Assembly: GCF_900119845.1 (NCBI RefSeq)
Contig: NZ_FPKU01000003.1
Coordinates: 427,990-491,989, forward strand
Origin: Devosia enhydra
GTDB taxonomy: Bacteria > Pseudomonadota > Alphaproteobacteria > Rhizobiales > Devosiaceae
Length of the DNA: 64,000 nucleotides
Reading direction: 5' to 3'
The translations under genes and the position numbers were made by a program. The notes beneath the pieces were generated by a model. That model was not told where the DNA came from. It ran no database searches and saw only the letters and a program-made list of their open reading frames with translations. Positions 15,960 through 23,780 of this stretch are shown here, one piece after another. The number at the start of each line of letters is the position of its first letter. Position 1 is the stretch's first letter.

Positions 15960-18900
15960 TCAGACCGGCTGGCTGCCCAGAACAGCGAGAAGGCGCGGGT
16001 TGATGCCGCCGCTTTCGCTCATGCCGGTGGCCCGCTCGAAGGCCTTGATGGCCTCGGCCGTGCGCGGCCCGGGCACGCCATCAGGGGTGCCCACATCAAA
16101 GCCCAGCCGCACGAGCGCCGCCTGAACGCTGCGCACCACGTCGCGGTTCTCCACCGGCAGGCCCGGATCGAAATCGCGCGACCAGGTGCCGATCGGGGCG
16201 AAATTGGCGGCAAGGTCGAAGGGCTCGGCCGTCCAGGCCTCGGCTTCTGCGGCAAGGCGCGTCACGGTGGCGGCATCGAGCGAACGCGCCACGTCGTCAC
16301 GCGCCTTGGCTGCATCGCCATCGCCATGGCGCGCCGCCCGCGTGAACCAGGCATAGGATTGCGCGAAATCCTGCGGCACGCCGAGGCCGCGGGCATAGAG
16401 CATGCCGAGATTGAACTGGCTGTCGGCAAGGCCGAGCCGCGCCGCCTTCTCGAACCACTGCGCTGCGGCGGCAAAGTCCTGCTTGCCCAGATCTCCGCCG
16501 GCATAGACGGCAGCCAGATTGTGCATCGACATGCGATTGCCCGCATCGGCGGCCCGCTGGTACCAGAGGCGCGCCTGTTCGGGGTCCTTTGTAACACCGC
16601 GACCCTGCTCGTAAAGGCTGCCGAGCCGATACTGGGCCGGCGCAAATCCCTGCATGGCGGCGCGCGTGTACCAGGTGGCCGCGGCCTCGAGATCCTCGGG
16701 GACGACGCGGCCCTCGGTCAGGATCGCCGCGACCTCGAACTGAGCCCGCGCATCGCCCGAAGCCGCCGCCTCACGCAGCGCCAGCGGCCCGACGGCTTCG
16801 TCGGGCAGGTCGAACAGCGCGGTCGGCTGAGGCACTTCGGGCACGGGCTGGAAGCTTGCGGCCTGCACGGTCGCCAGCGCCGTGCTCGCCGCTGCGGCAG
16901 CATTGGGCGCGGGGGCCGCGGGCGCGAAAGCCAGCGGCAGTTCGGACGGTACGGGCGTGCGCGCAAAGCCCCGGCTCGCGGCAGGATCGATGGAGCCGGT
17001 CGCCAGCGAATCGATGCGCGGAATTTGGCGCGGAGCGGTGGAGACGTCGCCCTGCTGGGCTGCGGGCTGGTCGAGGGCCGTCGGCGTCGGCGCTTCGGGC
17101 GCGCGCGGCGCAGAAAGGCGCTGTCCCACCAGATTGAGGGTCAGGAAGGACAGGGCGATGACCGCGACGGCAAGCAGGATGGGGCGACGATGCCGGGTGA
17201 GAAAGCTCTCGGCCGGCTCAACGTCATCCTCGGGCGCAGCGCCGTGCCTCTCGCCATGCGGTTCGGCGGCAGCCGCCATCGCGACATCGGGCGCCGCAAC
17301 GCCCTCGCGATCGGCGGCGCTCCGCACTTTGGCGAACAGCGACGGCCGTGCAGGCTTTTCCTCGCGGACCGGCTTGTCGCCGGCCAGAACGCGCGGTTCG
17401 GCGCGCGCAGCGGGCACAGGCTCGGCATCGCCCGACTGGAACCGGGCCAGGGCGCGGCCGATCAGCGAAGAGGACGACTGCGCCTCGGCAACCCGTGCCT
17501 CATTCTGGCGATGGGCAGCGCGGCGGGCCGCGGCGATGAAGGTGCTGGTGGTCGCAGCGCTTGCGGGCATCGGCGCGGCGGCAGCGGTCGCGGCCGGGCG
17601 CTGCGCGCCGCCGAAGTCGGCTTCGCTGGCCGAAAAGCTCGAGCGCGGCGCAGGCGGACGCTCGACGGTCGCGGGATCGAAATGGGGCGATGCGGGCTGG
17701 AGAGGCGCGGTCGGGCCCGAGCGAAGCTCCGGCGTCGCGGCTGGCGCGACGGCCTGATCAAGGCCCGGATGCTGCCTGCGCGGGCTTGCCCCGTTCGTTG
17801 CGAGGGCCGTCCGCACGGGATCGGCAAAGCTGCGGTCGACCAGCGGCCTTTCGGCTGCCGGGTCCATCGGCATGGTATCGGCACGCGGAGCGGCGGCGCG
17901 CGGCATCGGCATATCGTCGGCGCGGTTGAGGACCGCAGCCGCGCCGATCATCTCGTCGGCATCGCTTCCGACGCTGGTTTCGAGTTCGGCAAAGCGGTCG
18001 GCAATGCTGCGCGTCGATGGCGCGGCCCGGGGCTCGGGCGGGCGGGCGAGCAGTGCCTGCTCCATGCGTTCGAGCCGCGCATTGACCGCCTCGATGCCGC
18101 GCTGCACGCCGGCGAGGTCGCTGTCGGTCTCCCCGGGCTCGGGGATGGCCGCGAGTTCAGCGATGCGGCTTTCGATGCGCCGCAACGCTTCGGCGGTCTG
18201 GGCCTGCGCCTCGACGCCCACGGTTTCGGCCCGCATCGCGATCATGTCGGCGATGGCCTCGAAATCGGGCAGTTCCTGGCGCGGTTCGGGCTCGGAATAA
18301 AGGCGCGCCAGCCCGGTCAGCTGCTCGCCGGTCTGGTCCATCCGGTGCACCAGCTGGCGCACCTGCGCCTCGATCTGGCTCAGCGCGGTGTCGTCGCGGT
18401 CAGCCGCAAAGCCGCTGTCGAGCCGATCGTCGATCGTGGACAGCCGCGATTCCAGCGTCGCGAAGCGCGGCGCGGTGGAGTCGAGGATGGTCTCCCGGAG
18501 CGAGAGGATGTCGTCCTTGAGCCCCGCGATCGACCAGTCGCGGGCTTCGAACCCGCCGATGCGCTCGCTGAGGCCCTCGACCATGGCAATGAGCCGCTCG
18601 GGCTCGGGAGGGCCGGCCTGAAGGGCTGCGGCAACCAGAGCCAGTTCGCCGGTCAGCCGCTCCAATTCCGGCGAGGGCTGGCTCGAACCGCGCTCCAGCG
18701 CATCGATGCGGTCATAGATGTTGCGCAGGCTCGCCTCGATGGCGCCCATCGTCTCGACCAGCCCGGCATCGGGGCGGCCGACCGCATCGGCCCGGTCGGC
18801 GGCGGCGATCTGCATGTCGGCCAGGTGCGAGACGCTGCCCGAGAGGTCATCGAGCCGGCGGGTCAGGGCCGAAAAATCGATCTGCGGCGCCTGCGAAAAC

Positions 18901-19574
18901 ACATGTGCGAGCCCCGAGATCTGCGCCTCGAGGCGGCGCACCTGCCCGCTTTCGCCCACGGCCCCGGCCAGCAGCTCCACCACCTGGGTGAGCTGGGCCA
19001 TCTGCTCGGCCACTTCGCGCACATTGCCGCCATTGCGGGCCTGGGTGCGGATTTCCGCTTCGAGGCGCTCGAGGCGCGAGGAAAAGGCGTTGACGGCCTC
19101 GGCCATGGCATCGAGCCGCGGCTGCTCGGGCGCCTGATAGCTCTGGCGCGGCTGGGGAGAGGCCTGTTGCCGCGCTGGCGACGCGGTCATCTGCGGCTGG
19201 GCGGCGGCCGGCTGGGCCTGCTGCATGTGGCGGGCGCGGATCTGCTGGATCGCGGCGCGGAGGCCGTCGGCGGCTTCAGCTGCTGGCGAAGCGGGACCCT
19301 GGGGGATGCGCGGCGCGGGCTGACGGGCCGCGGGTTCGGGCATGCGCGGCGCCTCGGGCAGCCGCAGCGCGGCTTCGGGCAGGGCCTGGCGCAGGTCGCG
19401 CATGCGCTGGGCGATCGGTGGCTGCTGAGCCGGAGCACCCCGGCCGTTGCGCGCCACCTGCCCTTCGACCTGGTCGAGCAGCGCGAGGAGTTCGCCGCGC
19501 AGTGCCTGCCAGCCATCCTGCTCGGCCCCGGGCCCGGGGCTGTTCGGCGATGTCTCAGAAAAAGCGCGGGCCAT
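15960..19574 (-). CDS. PodJ-like polarity protein: coiled coil, membrane helix, Sel1 repeats, peptidoglycan-binding domain
   Basis: A very large protein (1204 residues). The order is a Q/A/P-rich N-terminal region, long heptad-rich coiled coils (about 130-560; e.g. AEIRTQARNGGNV, LERLEAEI), a low-complexity Pro/Ala region (570-780), one membrane helix near 793-815 (RRPILLAVAVIALSFLTL), four to five Sel1/TPR-like repeats (about 930-1100; AQFEVAAIL..., AQYRLGSLYEQGRG..., SQFNLGMLYARGLG) and a peptidoglycan-binding domain at the end (VQAALVRLGFDVGTPDG...). This is the architecture of PodJ, the polar organelle-development factor of Caulobacter and relatives. The N-terminal part would be cytoplasmic and Sel1/peptidoglycan-binding periplasmic. 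The start at 19574 follows a GGGAACGG-like site; an upstream ATG at 19637 adds 21 residues. Confidence 0.8.
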   Translation of the reverse strand: MARAFSETSPNSPGPGAEQDGWQALRGELLALLDQVEGQVARNGRGAPAQQPPIAQRMRDLRQALPEAALRLPEAPRMPEPAARQPAPRIPQGPASPAAEAADGLRAAIQQIRARHMQQAQPAAAQPQMTASPARQQASPQPRQSYQAPEQPRLDAMAEAVNAFSSRLERLEAEIRTQARNGGNVREVAEQMAQLTQVVELLAGAVGESGQVRRLEAQISGLAHVFSQAPQIDFSALTRRLDDLSGSVSHLADMQIAAADRADAVGRPDAGLVETMGAIEASLRNIYDRIDALERGSSQPSPELERLTGELALVAAALQAGPPEPERLIAMVEGLSERIGGFEARDWSIAGLKDDILSLRETILDSTAPRFATLESRLSTIDDRLDSGFAADRDDTALSQIEAQVRQLVHRMDQTGEQLTGLARLYSEPEPRQELPDFEAIADMIAMRAETVGVEAQAQTAEALRRIESRIAELAAIPEPGETDSDLAGVQRGIEAVNARLERMEQALLARPPEPRAAPSTRSIADRFAELETSVGSDADEMIGAAAVLNRADDMPMPRAAAPRADTMPMDPAAERPLVDRSFADPVRTALATNGASPRRQHPGLDQAVAPAATPELRSGPTAPLQPASPHFDPATVERPPAPRSSFSASEADFGGAQRPAATAAAAPMPASAATTSTFIAAARRAAHRQNEARVAEAQSSSSLIGRALARFQSGDAEPVPAARAEPRVLAGDKPVREEKPARPSLFAKVRSAADREGVAAPDVAMAAAAEPHGERHGAAPEDDVEPAESFLTRHRRPILLAVAVIALSFLTLNLVGQRLSAPRAPEAPTPTALDQPAAQQGDVSTAPRQIPRIDSLATGSIDPAASRGFARTPVPSELPLAFAPAAPAPNAAAAASTALATVQAASFQPVPEVPQPTALFDLPDEAVGPLALREAAASGDARAQFEVAAILTEGRVVPEDLEAAATWYTRAAMQGFAPAQYRLGSLYEQGRGVTKDPEQARLWYQRAADAGNRMSMHNLAAVYAGGDLGKQDFAAAAQWFEKAARLGLADSQFNLGMLYARGLGVPQDFAQSYAWFTRAARHGDGDAAKARDDVARSLDAATVTRLAAEAEAWTAEPFDLAANFAPIGTWSRDFDPGLPVENRDVVRSVQAALVRLGFDVGTPDGVPGPRTAEAIKAFERATGMSESGGINPRLLAVLGSQPV

Positions 19575-19805
19575 GAACCGTTCCCAGCCAAATCGGGGCA
19601 AAGACCCGCGCAGCACGTGCAATGCGGCGATCTTCAAAATGATCTTGGGAAAACATGGTAAAGAACAAGTTAAGCGGTGATGCGTTCTGCAACGAAAGCG
19701 ACCCGCTTTCTGCCGATACCACCATTGTCAGGGTGTCAGGTGCCGTTCGATCTTGCTAGAAGTCGCTCCGGCCCGCAGCCGAACCGCCACCAGCCCGGAT
19801 GACAG

Positions 19806-20477
19806 ATGACCCGCCGCCGCATCATCATCGTTGACGACCACCCGCTCTTTCGCGCCGCCCTGCGCCAGACCCTCGCGGCTGGCGATCCCGCCATCAGCGT
19901 CGAGGAAGCGGGCGATCTTGCCGCCCTTAATGCCGGGCTCGAGGCCGACCGCGATTGCGACATGGTGCTGCTCGATCTCAACATGCCGGGTGCGCGCGGC
20001 TTTTCCGGCCTGCTGCTGCTGCGCGCGCAATATCCCGACGTGCCGGTGATGATCATCTCGGCGGTCGATGACGGGGCGGTGGTGCGGCGGGCCTTCGAAC
20101 TGGGCGCGGCCGGCTATCTCTACAAATCGGTTGGTCCGCAGGAAATCCGGCGGGCCATCGAGACGGTGCTGGCCGGCGATGTCTTCGTGCCCGAAGGCAC
20201 CGATCTGGCGGTCAAGGACGAGCATTCGGCGCTGATGCAGCGGCTCTCGAGCCTCACCCCGCAGCAGGTGCGGGTGCTGATGATGCTGTCGGATGGGCTG
20301 ATGAACAAGCAGATCGCCTACGAGCTGTCGATCTCGGAGGCGACGGTGAAGGCCCATGTCTCGGCCATCCTGCAAAAGCTCGATGTCGACAGTCGCACGC
20401 AGGCGGTGATTGCCGCCTCGCGCATCGAGGAGGGTCAGTTCGAGGCTCTGCTCTCGGCGGTGCGCGACCCCGGCTGA
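19806..20477 (+). CDS. NarL/LuxR-family response regulator
   Basis: A 223-residue two-component regulator with an intact receiver: acidic pair in IIVDDHP, phospho-acceptor Asp57 in LLDLNMPG and Lys in YLYKSVGP. The C-terminal LuxR helix-turn-helix is LTPQQVRVLMMLSDGLMNKQIAYELSISEATVKAHVSAIL. The neighbouring hybrid kinase is encoded convergently and overlaps its 3' end by 43 bases, so they are probably a cognate pair although not co-transcribed. In related genomes NahK-like hybrid kinases and NarL-type regulators of this kind are neighbours of PQQ-dependent dehydrogenase genes; here such a gene lies 38 kb away. Confidence 0.9.
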   Translation: MTRRRIIIVDDHPLFRAALRQTLAAGDPAISVEEAGDLAALNAGLEADRDCDMVLLDLNMPGARGFSGLLLLRAQYPDVPVMIISAVDDGAVVRRAFELGAAGYLYKSVGPQEIRRAIETVLAGDVFVPEGTDLAVKDEHSALMQRLSSLTPQQVRVLMMLSDGLMNKQIAYELSISEATVKAHVSAILQKLDVDSRTQAVIAASRIEEGQFEALLSAVRDPG

Positions 20478-22084
20478 CGCGGGCGCTGCCCGGCGAGCCC
20501 GCTGATGATCGCCCTGAGCGCCGCAGGCTTTACCGGCTTGGTGACGATGGGAATGGCGCGCTCCTCGGCGATCTGGCGCACCTGCGGGCTGCGATCGGCG
20601 GTCACCAGCGCCGCCGGCAGATGCCCTCCGACATTGTGGCGCAGCCATTCGATGGCATCGAGGCCCGATGTCTGGTCGAGATGGTAATCCATCAGCACCA
20701 GGTCCGGCAGCCAGCCTAGGAGCAGCCCGTCGCGATCGATGTCGCGCAGCGAGCGAGCCGAACGCACATCGCAGCCCCAGCCGGTCAGCAGTCCCTCCAT
20801 CGCATCGAGGATCGAGCGTTCGTTGTCGACGCAGAGCACCTTGAGCCCAGCGATGTTTGAAACCTGCTCGCGCGGCTGGGCATCGCCATCAACGATCCCG
20901 GGCTTTTCGCGGGCACGCGGCAGATAGAGCGAAAACCGCGAGCCCCTGCCCTCGACGCTGTCGAGTTCGAGCGTCAGCCCCAGCGCCGAGACGAGGCGGC
21001 GGACGATCGACAGCCCCAGCCCGAGGCCTTGGGCCATGCGCGCCCCGTGTTCGAGCCGCGAGAATTCGGCAAAGATCAGTGCATGCTGGTCCTTGTTGAA
21101 GCCGATGCCGGTGTCGATGACATCGATGCGGATGCGGGTGCCTCGGGTCCGGCAACCGATCAGCACCCGTCCCCCCGGGCGGGTGTATTTGATGGCATTG
21201 GACACAAGGTTCTGCACAATGCGCCCCGCCAGCGCCCGGTCCGTGGTCACGCTTTTTGAAGAGGGCAGGATCTTGAGGCGCACGCCGCGCTCGCGCGCCA
21301 GGGGCCCGAACTCCACCTGCGCCTTGGCCATCAGGTCACGCAGGCGAAATGTGGTGGGCGTCGGCTTCAGCGCCCCGCTGTCGATGCGGGAAATGTCGAG
21401 CAAGGCCGACATGATCTCTTCCACCGCGCTGAGCGAAGCCTCGATGGAGCGGGCCAGTTCCCCCACCGGCGTGCCGCCGGCCCGCTCGATCATGGTCGAG
21501 GTATAGAGCCGTGCCGCATTGAGGGGCTGGAGGAGATCGTGGCTGGCCGCCGCGAGAAAGCGCGTCTTGTCGCGATTGGCGAGATCGGCCTTGGACCGCG
21601 CCTGTTCGAGCTCGATATTGACGCGCGTCAGCGCCGCCGTGCGCTCCTCGACGCGCCGCTCGAGCGACTGGTTCATCTTTTCGAGCGCCGCTTCGGCCTC
21701 GATGCGCGCAGAGACATCGAGCACCGAGAGCACGAGCCCGCCATCGGGCTGGCGCACCGACTGGAATTCGAGGGTCTGGCCCGAGGCGCCCCGGCGCTTG
21801 GTGGTCGTGGTGGGGGCTTCGGTCAGGGATTGCACCCGCTGGGCAGCCAGCACGATCGCATCGCCCGGCCCCAGATCGCCCCGCCGGCCCAGAAAGAGCG
21901 CGATGTCATAGAGCGGCGTGCCGGCACGCATAATGATTTCGGGCAGCGCAAGCAGATCGCGATAGCGCGAATTGGCCCGGAGCAGATGCAGATTGGCGTC
22001 GAAAAGCGCCAGGCCTTGCGGAATGAAATCGAATGCAGCGGCAAGCGCCCCATCACCGTTTGACGTCTCTGCCCGCTCCTCCAC
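20435..22084 (-). CDS. Hybrid sensor histidine kinase/response regulator with PAS domain
   Basis: A 549-residue soluble kinase with no membrane helices. It has an N-terminal PAS-type sensor (about 15-125, [16 protein letters not shown]...), a coiled-coil signalling helix, an HisKA domain with His182 in [15 protein letters not shown] (the HDLLQPL form typical of NahK-like kinases), an HATPase_c domain (N box [25 protein letters not shown]) and a C-terminal receiver with Asp466 (LVLMDYHLD). The signal must be cytoplasmic. Start is GTG at 22084 with GGAGAG 6 bases upstream. It is convergent with, and overlaps, the LuxR-type regulator gene. Confidence 0.92.
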   Translation of the reverse strand: MEERAETSNGDGALAAAFDFIPQGLALFDANLHLLRANSRYRDLLALPEIIMRAGTPLYDIALFLGRRGDLGPGDAIVLAAQRVQSLTEAPTTTTKRRGASGQTLEFQSVRQPDGGLVLSVLDVSARIEAEAALEKMNQSLERRVEERTAALTRVNIELEQARSKADLANRDKTRFLAAASHDLLQPLNAARLYTSTMIERAGGTPVGELARSIEASLSAVEEIMSALLDISRIDSGALKPTPTTFRLRDLMAKAQVEFGPLARERGVRLKILPSSKSVTTDRALAGRIVQNLVSNAIKYTRPGGRVLIGCRTRGTRIRIDVIDTGIGFNKDQHALIFAEFSRLEHGARMAQGLGLGLSIVRRLVSALGLTLELDSVEGRGSRFSLYLPRAREKPGIVDGDAQPREQVSNIAGLKVLCVDNERSILDAMEGLLTGWGCDVRSARSLRDIDRDGLLLGWLPDLVLMDYHLDQTSGLDAIEWLRHNVGGHLPAALVTADRSPQVRQIAEERAIPIVTKPVKPAALRAIISGLAGQRPRQPGSRTAESRASN

Positions 22085-22340
22085 CCTGTCTCTCCATCCT
22101 TGTCCCTTCAGTATCGAGGATCGGCAACGGGCCTACAAGCTGGCCGAAAGTCTTGCTGTCGCAGAGATGTTCGCGCATCCGTGCCGGGCAGAATGGCGAT
22201 ATGCCGCATTCTGCTCACAAGATAAGCAGGGGAGGTACTTGCAAGTCGCGCGGGCTTGCGAAATGCTCTGCACCGAAGGCCGAAGCCGGGCGCCGGGCGG
22301 CCCGCCCTTCATTTCCATGACCGCCCGACAGAGGCTAGCC

Positions 22341-22814
22341 ATGGCTATTTCGGAAATCAGCACGCGTGGAACATCCTTCCTGAAGGAATTCCGTGACTTC
22401 GCCGTCAAGGGCAACATGATCGATCTCGCCATCGGCGTGATCATCGGCGCCGCCTTCGGCACCATCGTCTCCTCCCTGGTGGACGACGTGTTCATGCCGA
22501 TCATCGGCCTGCTGATTGGCGGCGTTGATTTCTCCAACCTCTTCTTCGTGCTGTCCAATCCCAATAACGTTCCGGTGCCCTCGGTTGCGGCGGCCAAGGC
22601 GGCGGGCGTGGCGACGCTCAATGTCGGCATCTTCATCAACGCGCTGGTCAAGTTCACCATCATCGCGTTCGTGCTGTTCCTTGTGGTCAAGGGCATCAAC
22701 GCCATGAAACGCCAAGCGGCCAAGGATCCGGCACCGGCCGCCCCCAGCAAGCAGGAAATCCTGCTGACCGAAATCCGCGATGCGCTCGTCAAGAACGGTG
22801 CGCCGCGCGTCTGA
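22341..22814 (+). CDS. mscL: Large-conductance mechanosensitive channel MscL
   Basis: A 157-residue inner-membrane channel opening under osmotic downshock. The N-terminal amphipathic helix and TM1 ([35 protein letters not shown]) contain the gate region. The periplasmic loop follows, then TM2 ([19 protein letters not shown]) and a C-terminal helix ([13 protein letters not shown]) forming the cytoplasmic bundle. Start at 22341 matches the family; the open frame extends upstream but reads as non-coding. The periplasmic loop is somewhat long, which is common in alphaproteobacteria. Confidence 0.97.
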   Translation: MAISEISTRGTSFLKEFRDFAVKGNMIDLAIGVIIGAAFGTIVSSLVDDVFMPIIGLLIGGVDFSNLFFVLSNPNNVPVPSVAAAKAAGVATLNVGIFINALVKFTIIAFVLFLVVKGINAMKRQAAKDPAPAAPSKQEILLTEIRDALVKNGAPRV

Positions 22815-22850
22815 GAGCCGAACAGGCCTCTCAACAAGGCCCGCACAGGC

Positions 22851-22871
22851 GGCCGGCACTGCCTGCCGGCC
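22851..22871. terminator. Hairpin between convergent mscL and pdeM
   Basis: A perfect 8-bp stem, GGCCGGCA (22851-22858) and TGCCGGCC (22864-22871), encloses a 5-base loop between the two stop codons. It has no U-tract on either side but is well placed to serve both genes. Confidence 0.6.
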
Positions 22872-22879
22872 CGAGCGCG

Positions 22880-23545
22880 CTAACCCAGCACCAGCCGACG
22901 CCGGCCCACCGGATAGAGCCGGTCGCGCCCGAGCATGACCACTTCGAGCCCGGCGTGATCGAAAAGGCCGGTGAAGGCCGGGCCGAGAATGTTGATGGCG
23001 CCCGTGGCCGCGCCATAGGCGGGCAGGATCATCAGCCGGCCATCATGGACGAAACACGGCCGGCGCACCGATCGGCCGTTGATATGCACATGGGCGGCCG
23101 GGTGCAGGTGCCCGGCCACCAGCCCCGGCTGCGCACGGCGCGGCTCATGGGCGAGCGTCAGGCCGCGCAGGCTCAGCACAGGCCGGCAGGTGCCGCCCAG
23201 GGCATGCGGACGCGGATCGTGATTGCCAGCGAGCCAGGTGAAGTCCGCGCGCGCCGTCAGGTCGCCGAGCCGCGCGCGATCGGCCGGCAGCAGCGTTTCG
23301 ACGCCTTCGTCGCGGTGAAAACTGTCGCCCAGCGCCACGACATGGGAGGCGCCGGTGCGCGCGACATCGGCAGCGAGCCGCCGCAGCGTCATCGCCGTGT
23401 CATAGGGCGGCAGCAACTGGCCGCGCCGTGCATAAGACGAGAATTTCTCGAGATGCAGGTCTGCGACCAGAAGGGCGTTTTCGGCGCGCCAGAACAGCGC
23501 GCCCGATGGCAGCGGTTCGAAGGTCTCGCCGGCAAAGCGCAGCAT
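22880..23545 (-). CDS. pdeM: Ligase-associated metallophosphoesterase PdeM
   Basis: A 221-residue calcineurin-like phosphoesterase. The metal-binding motifs are in order: ADLHLEK (DxH), ALGDSFHRDEG (GDxxH), AGNHDPR (GNHD) and GHLHPAAHVH (GHxH). These belong to the PdeM group that accompanies the ligase-associated DEXH helicase in a bacterial DNA-repair gene set. The helicase lies directly upstream on the same strand, which supports the assignment. The ATP-dependent ligase and exonuclease of the full set are not in this window. The start at 23545 opens on MLRFAGETF; upstream sequence in the same frame lies in the repeat region and is not part of the family. Confidence 0.9.
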   Translation of the reverse strand: MLRFAGETFEPLPSGALFWRAENALLVADLHLEKFSSYARRGQLLPPYDTAMTLRRLAADVARTGASHVVALGDSFHRDEGVETLLPADRARLGDLTARADFTWLAGNHDPRPHALGGTCRPVLSLRGLTLAHEPRRAQPGLVAGHLHPAAHVHINGRSVRRPCFVHDGRLMILPAYGAATGAINILGPAFTGLFDHAGLEVVMLGRDRLYPVGRRRLVLG

Positions 23546-23571
23546 CACGGTGTCGGTCTCTTGATACCCGG

Positions 23572-23614
23572 CCTCGTCCTTCGAGGCTCGCTCCGCTCGC
23601 ACCTCAGGATGAGG
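23572..23614 (+). repeat. Dispersed palindromic repeat, copy 1
   Basis: A 43-base element: CCTCGTCCTTCGAGG at the left arm, CCTCAGGATGAGG at the right arm, and a CTCGCTCCGCTCGCA-like middle. The arms are imperfect reverse complements, so a single copy can fold. This sequence type is common between genes in Hyphomicrobiales genomes and resembles REP elements in its behaviour (from memory of such genomes). A second copy in inverted orientation lies at 23705-23749. Confidence 0.75.
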
Positions 23615-23704
23615 CCTCTCGGTTCGCTGCACTTGCGACTCATGGGCCCTATCGAGCGCTGGCGACTGACTGGCCGGTCGAGCGGCCTCCCGGCGATGCA
23701 AGGC

Positions 23705-23749
23705 CCTCATCCTGAGGTGCCTTGCGCAGCAAGGCCTCGAAGGACGAGG
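23705..23749 (-). repeat. Dispersed palindromic repeat, copy 2 (inverted)
   Basis: A 45-base element, the reverse complement of which shares both arms with copy 1 (CCTCGTCCTTCGAGG and CCTCAGGATGAGG), with a different middle (CCTTGCTGCGCAAGGCA-like). The two copies are 90 bases apart in opposite orientation between the helicase and pdeM genes. A read-through transcript could fold into one long hairpin. Confidence 0.75.
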
Positions 23750-23780
23750 GTCGGGCGCATGATTGCCGCGGTACTGCCCC

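Noticed and set aside
15603-19661. 1352-codon frame opposite the PodJ-like gene
   Set aside because: Repetitive Arg/Gly/His composition, no domain, mirror of the real gene's codon pattern.
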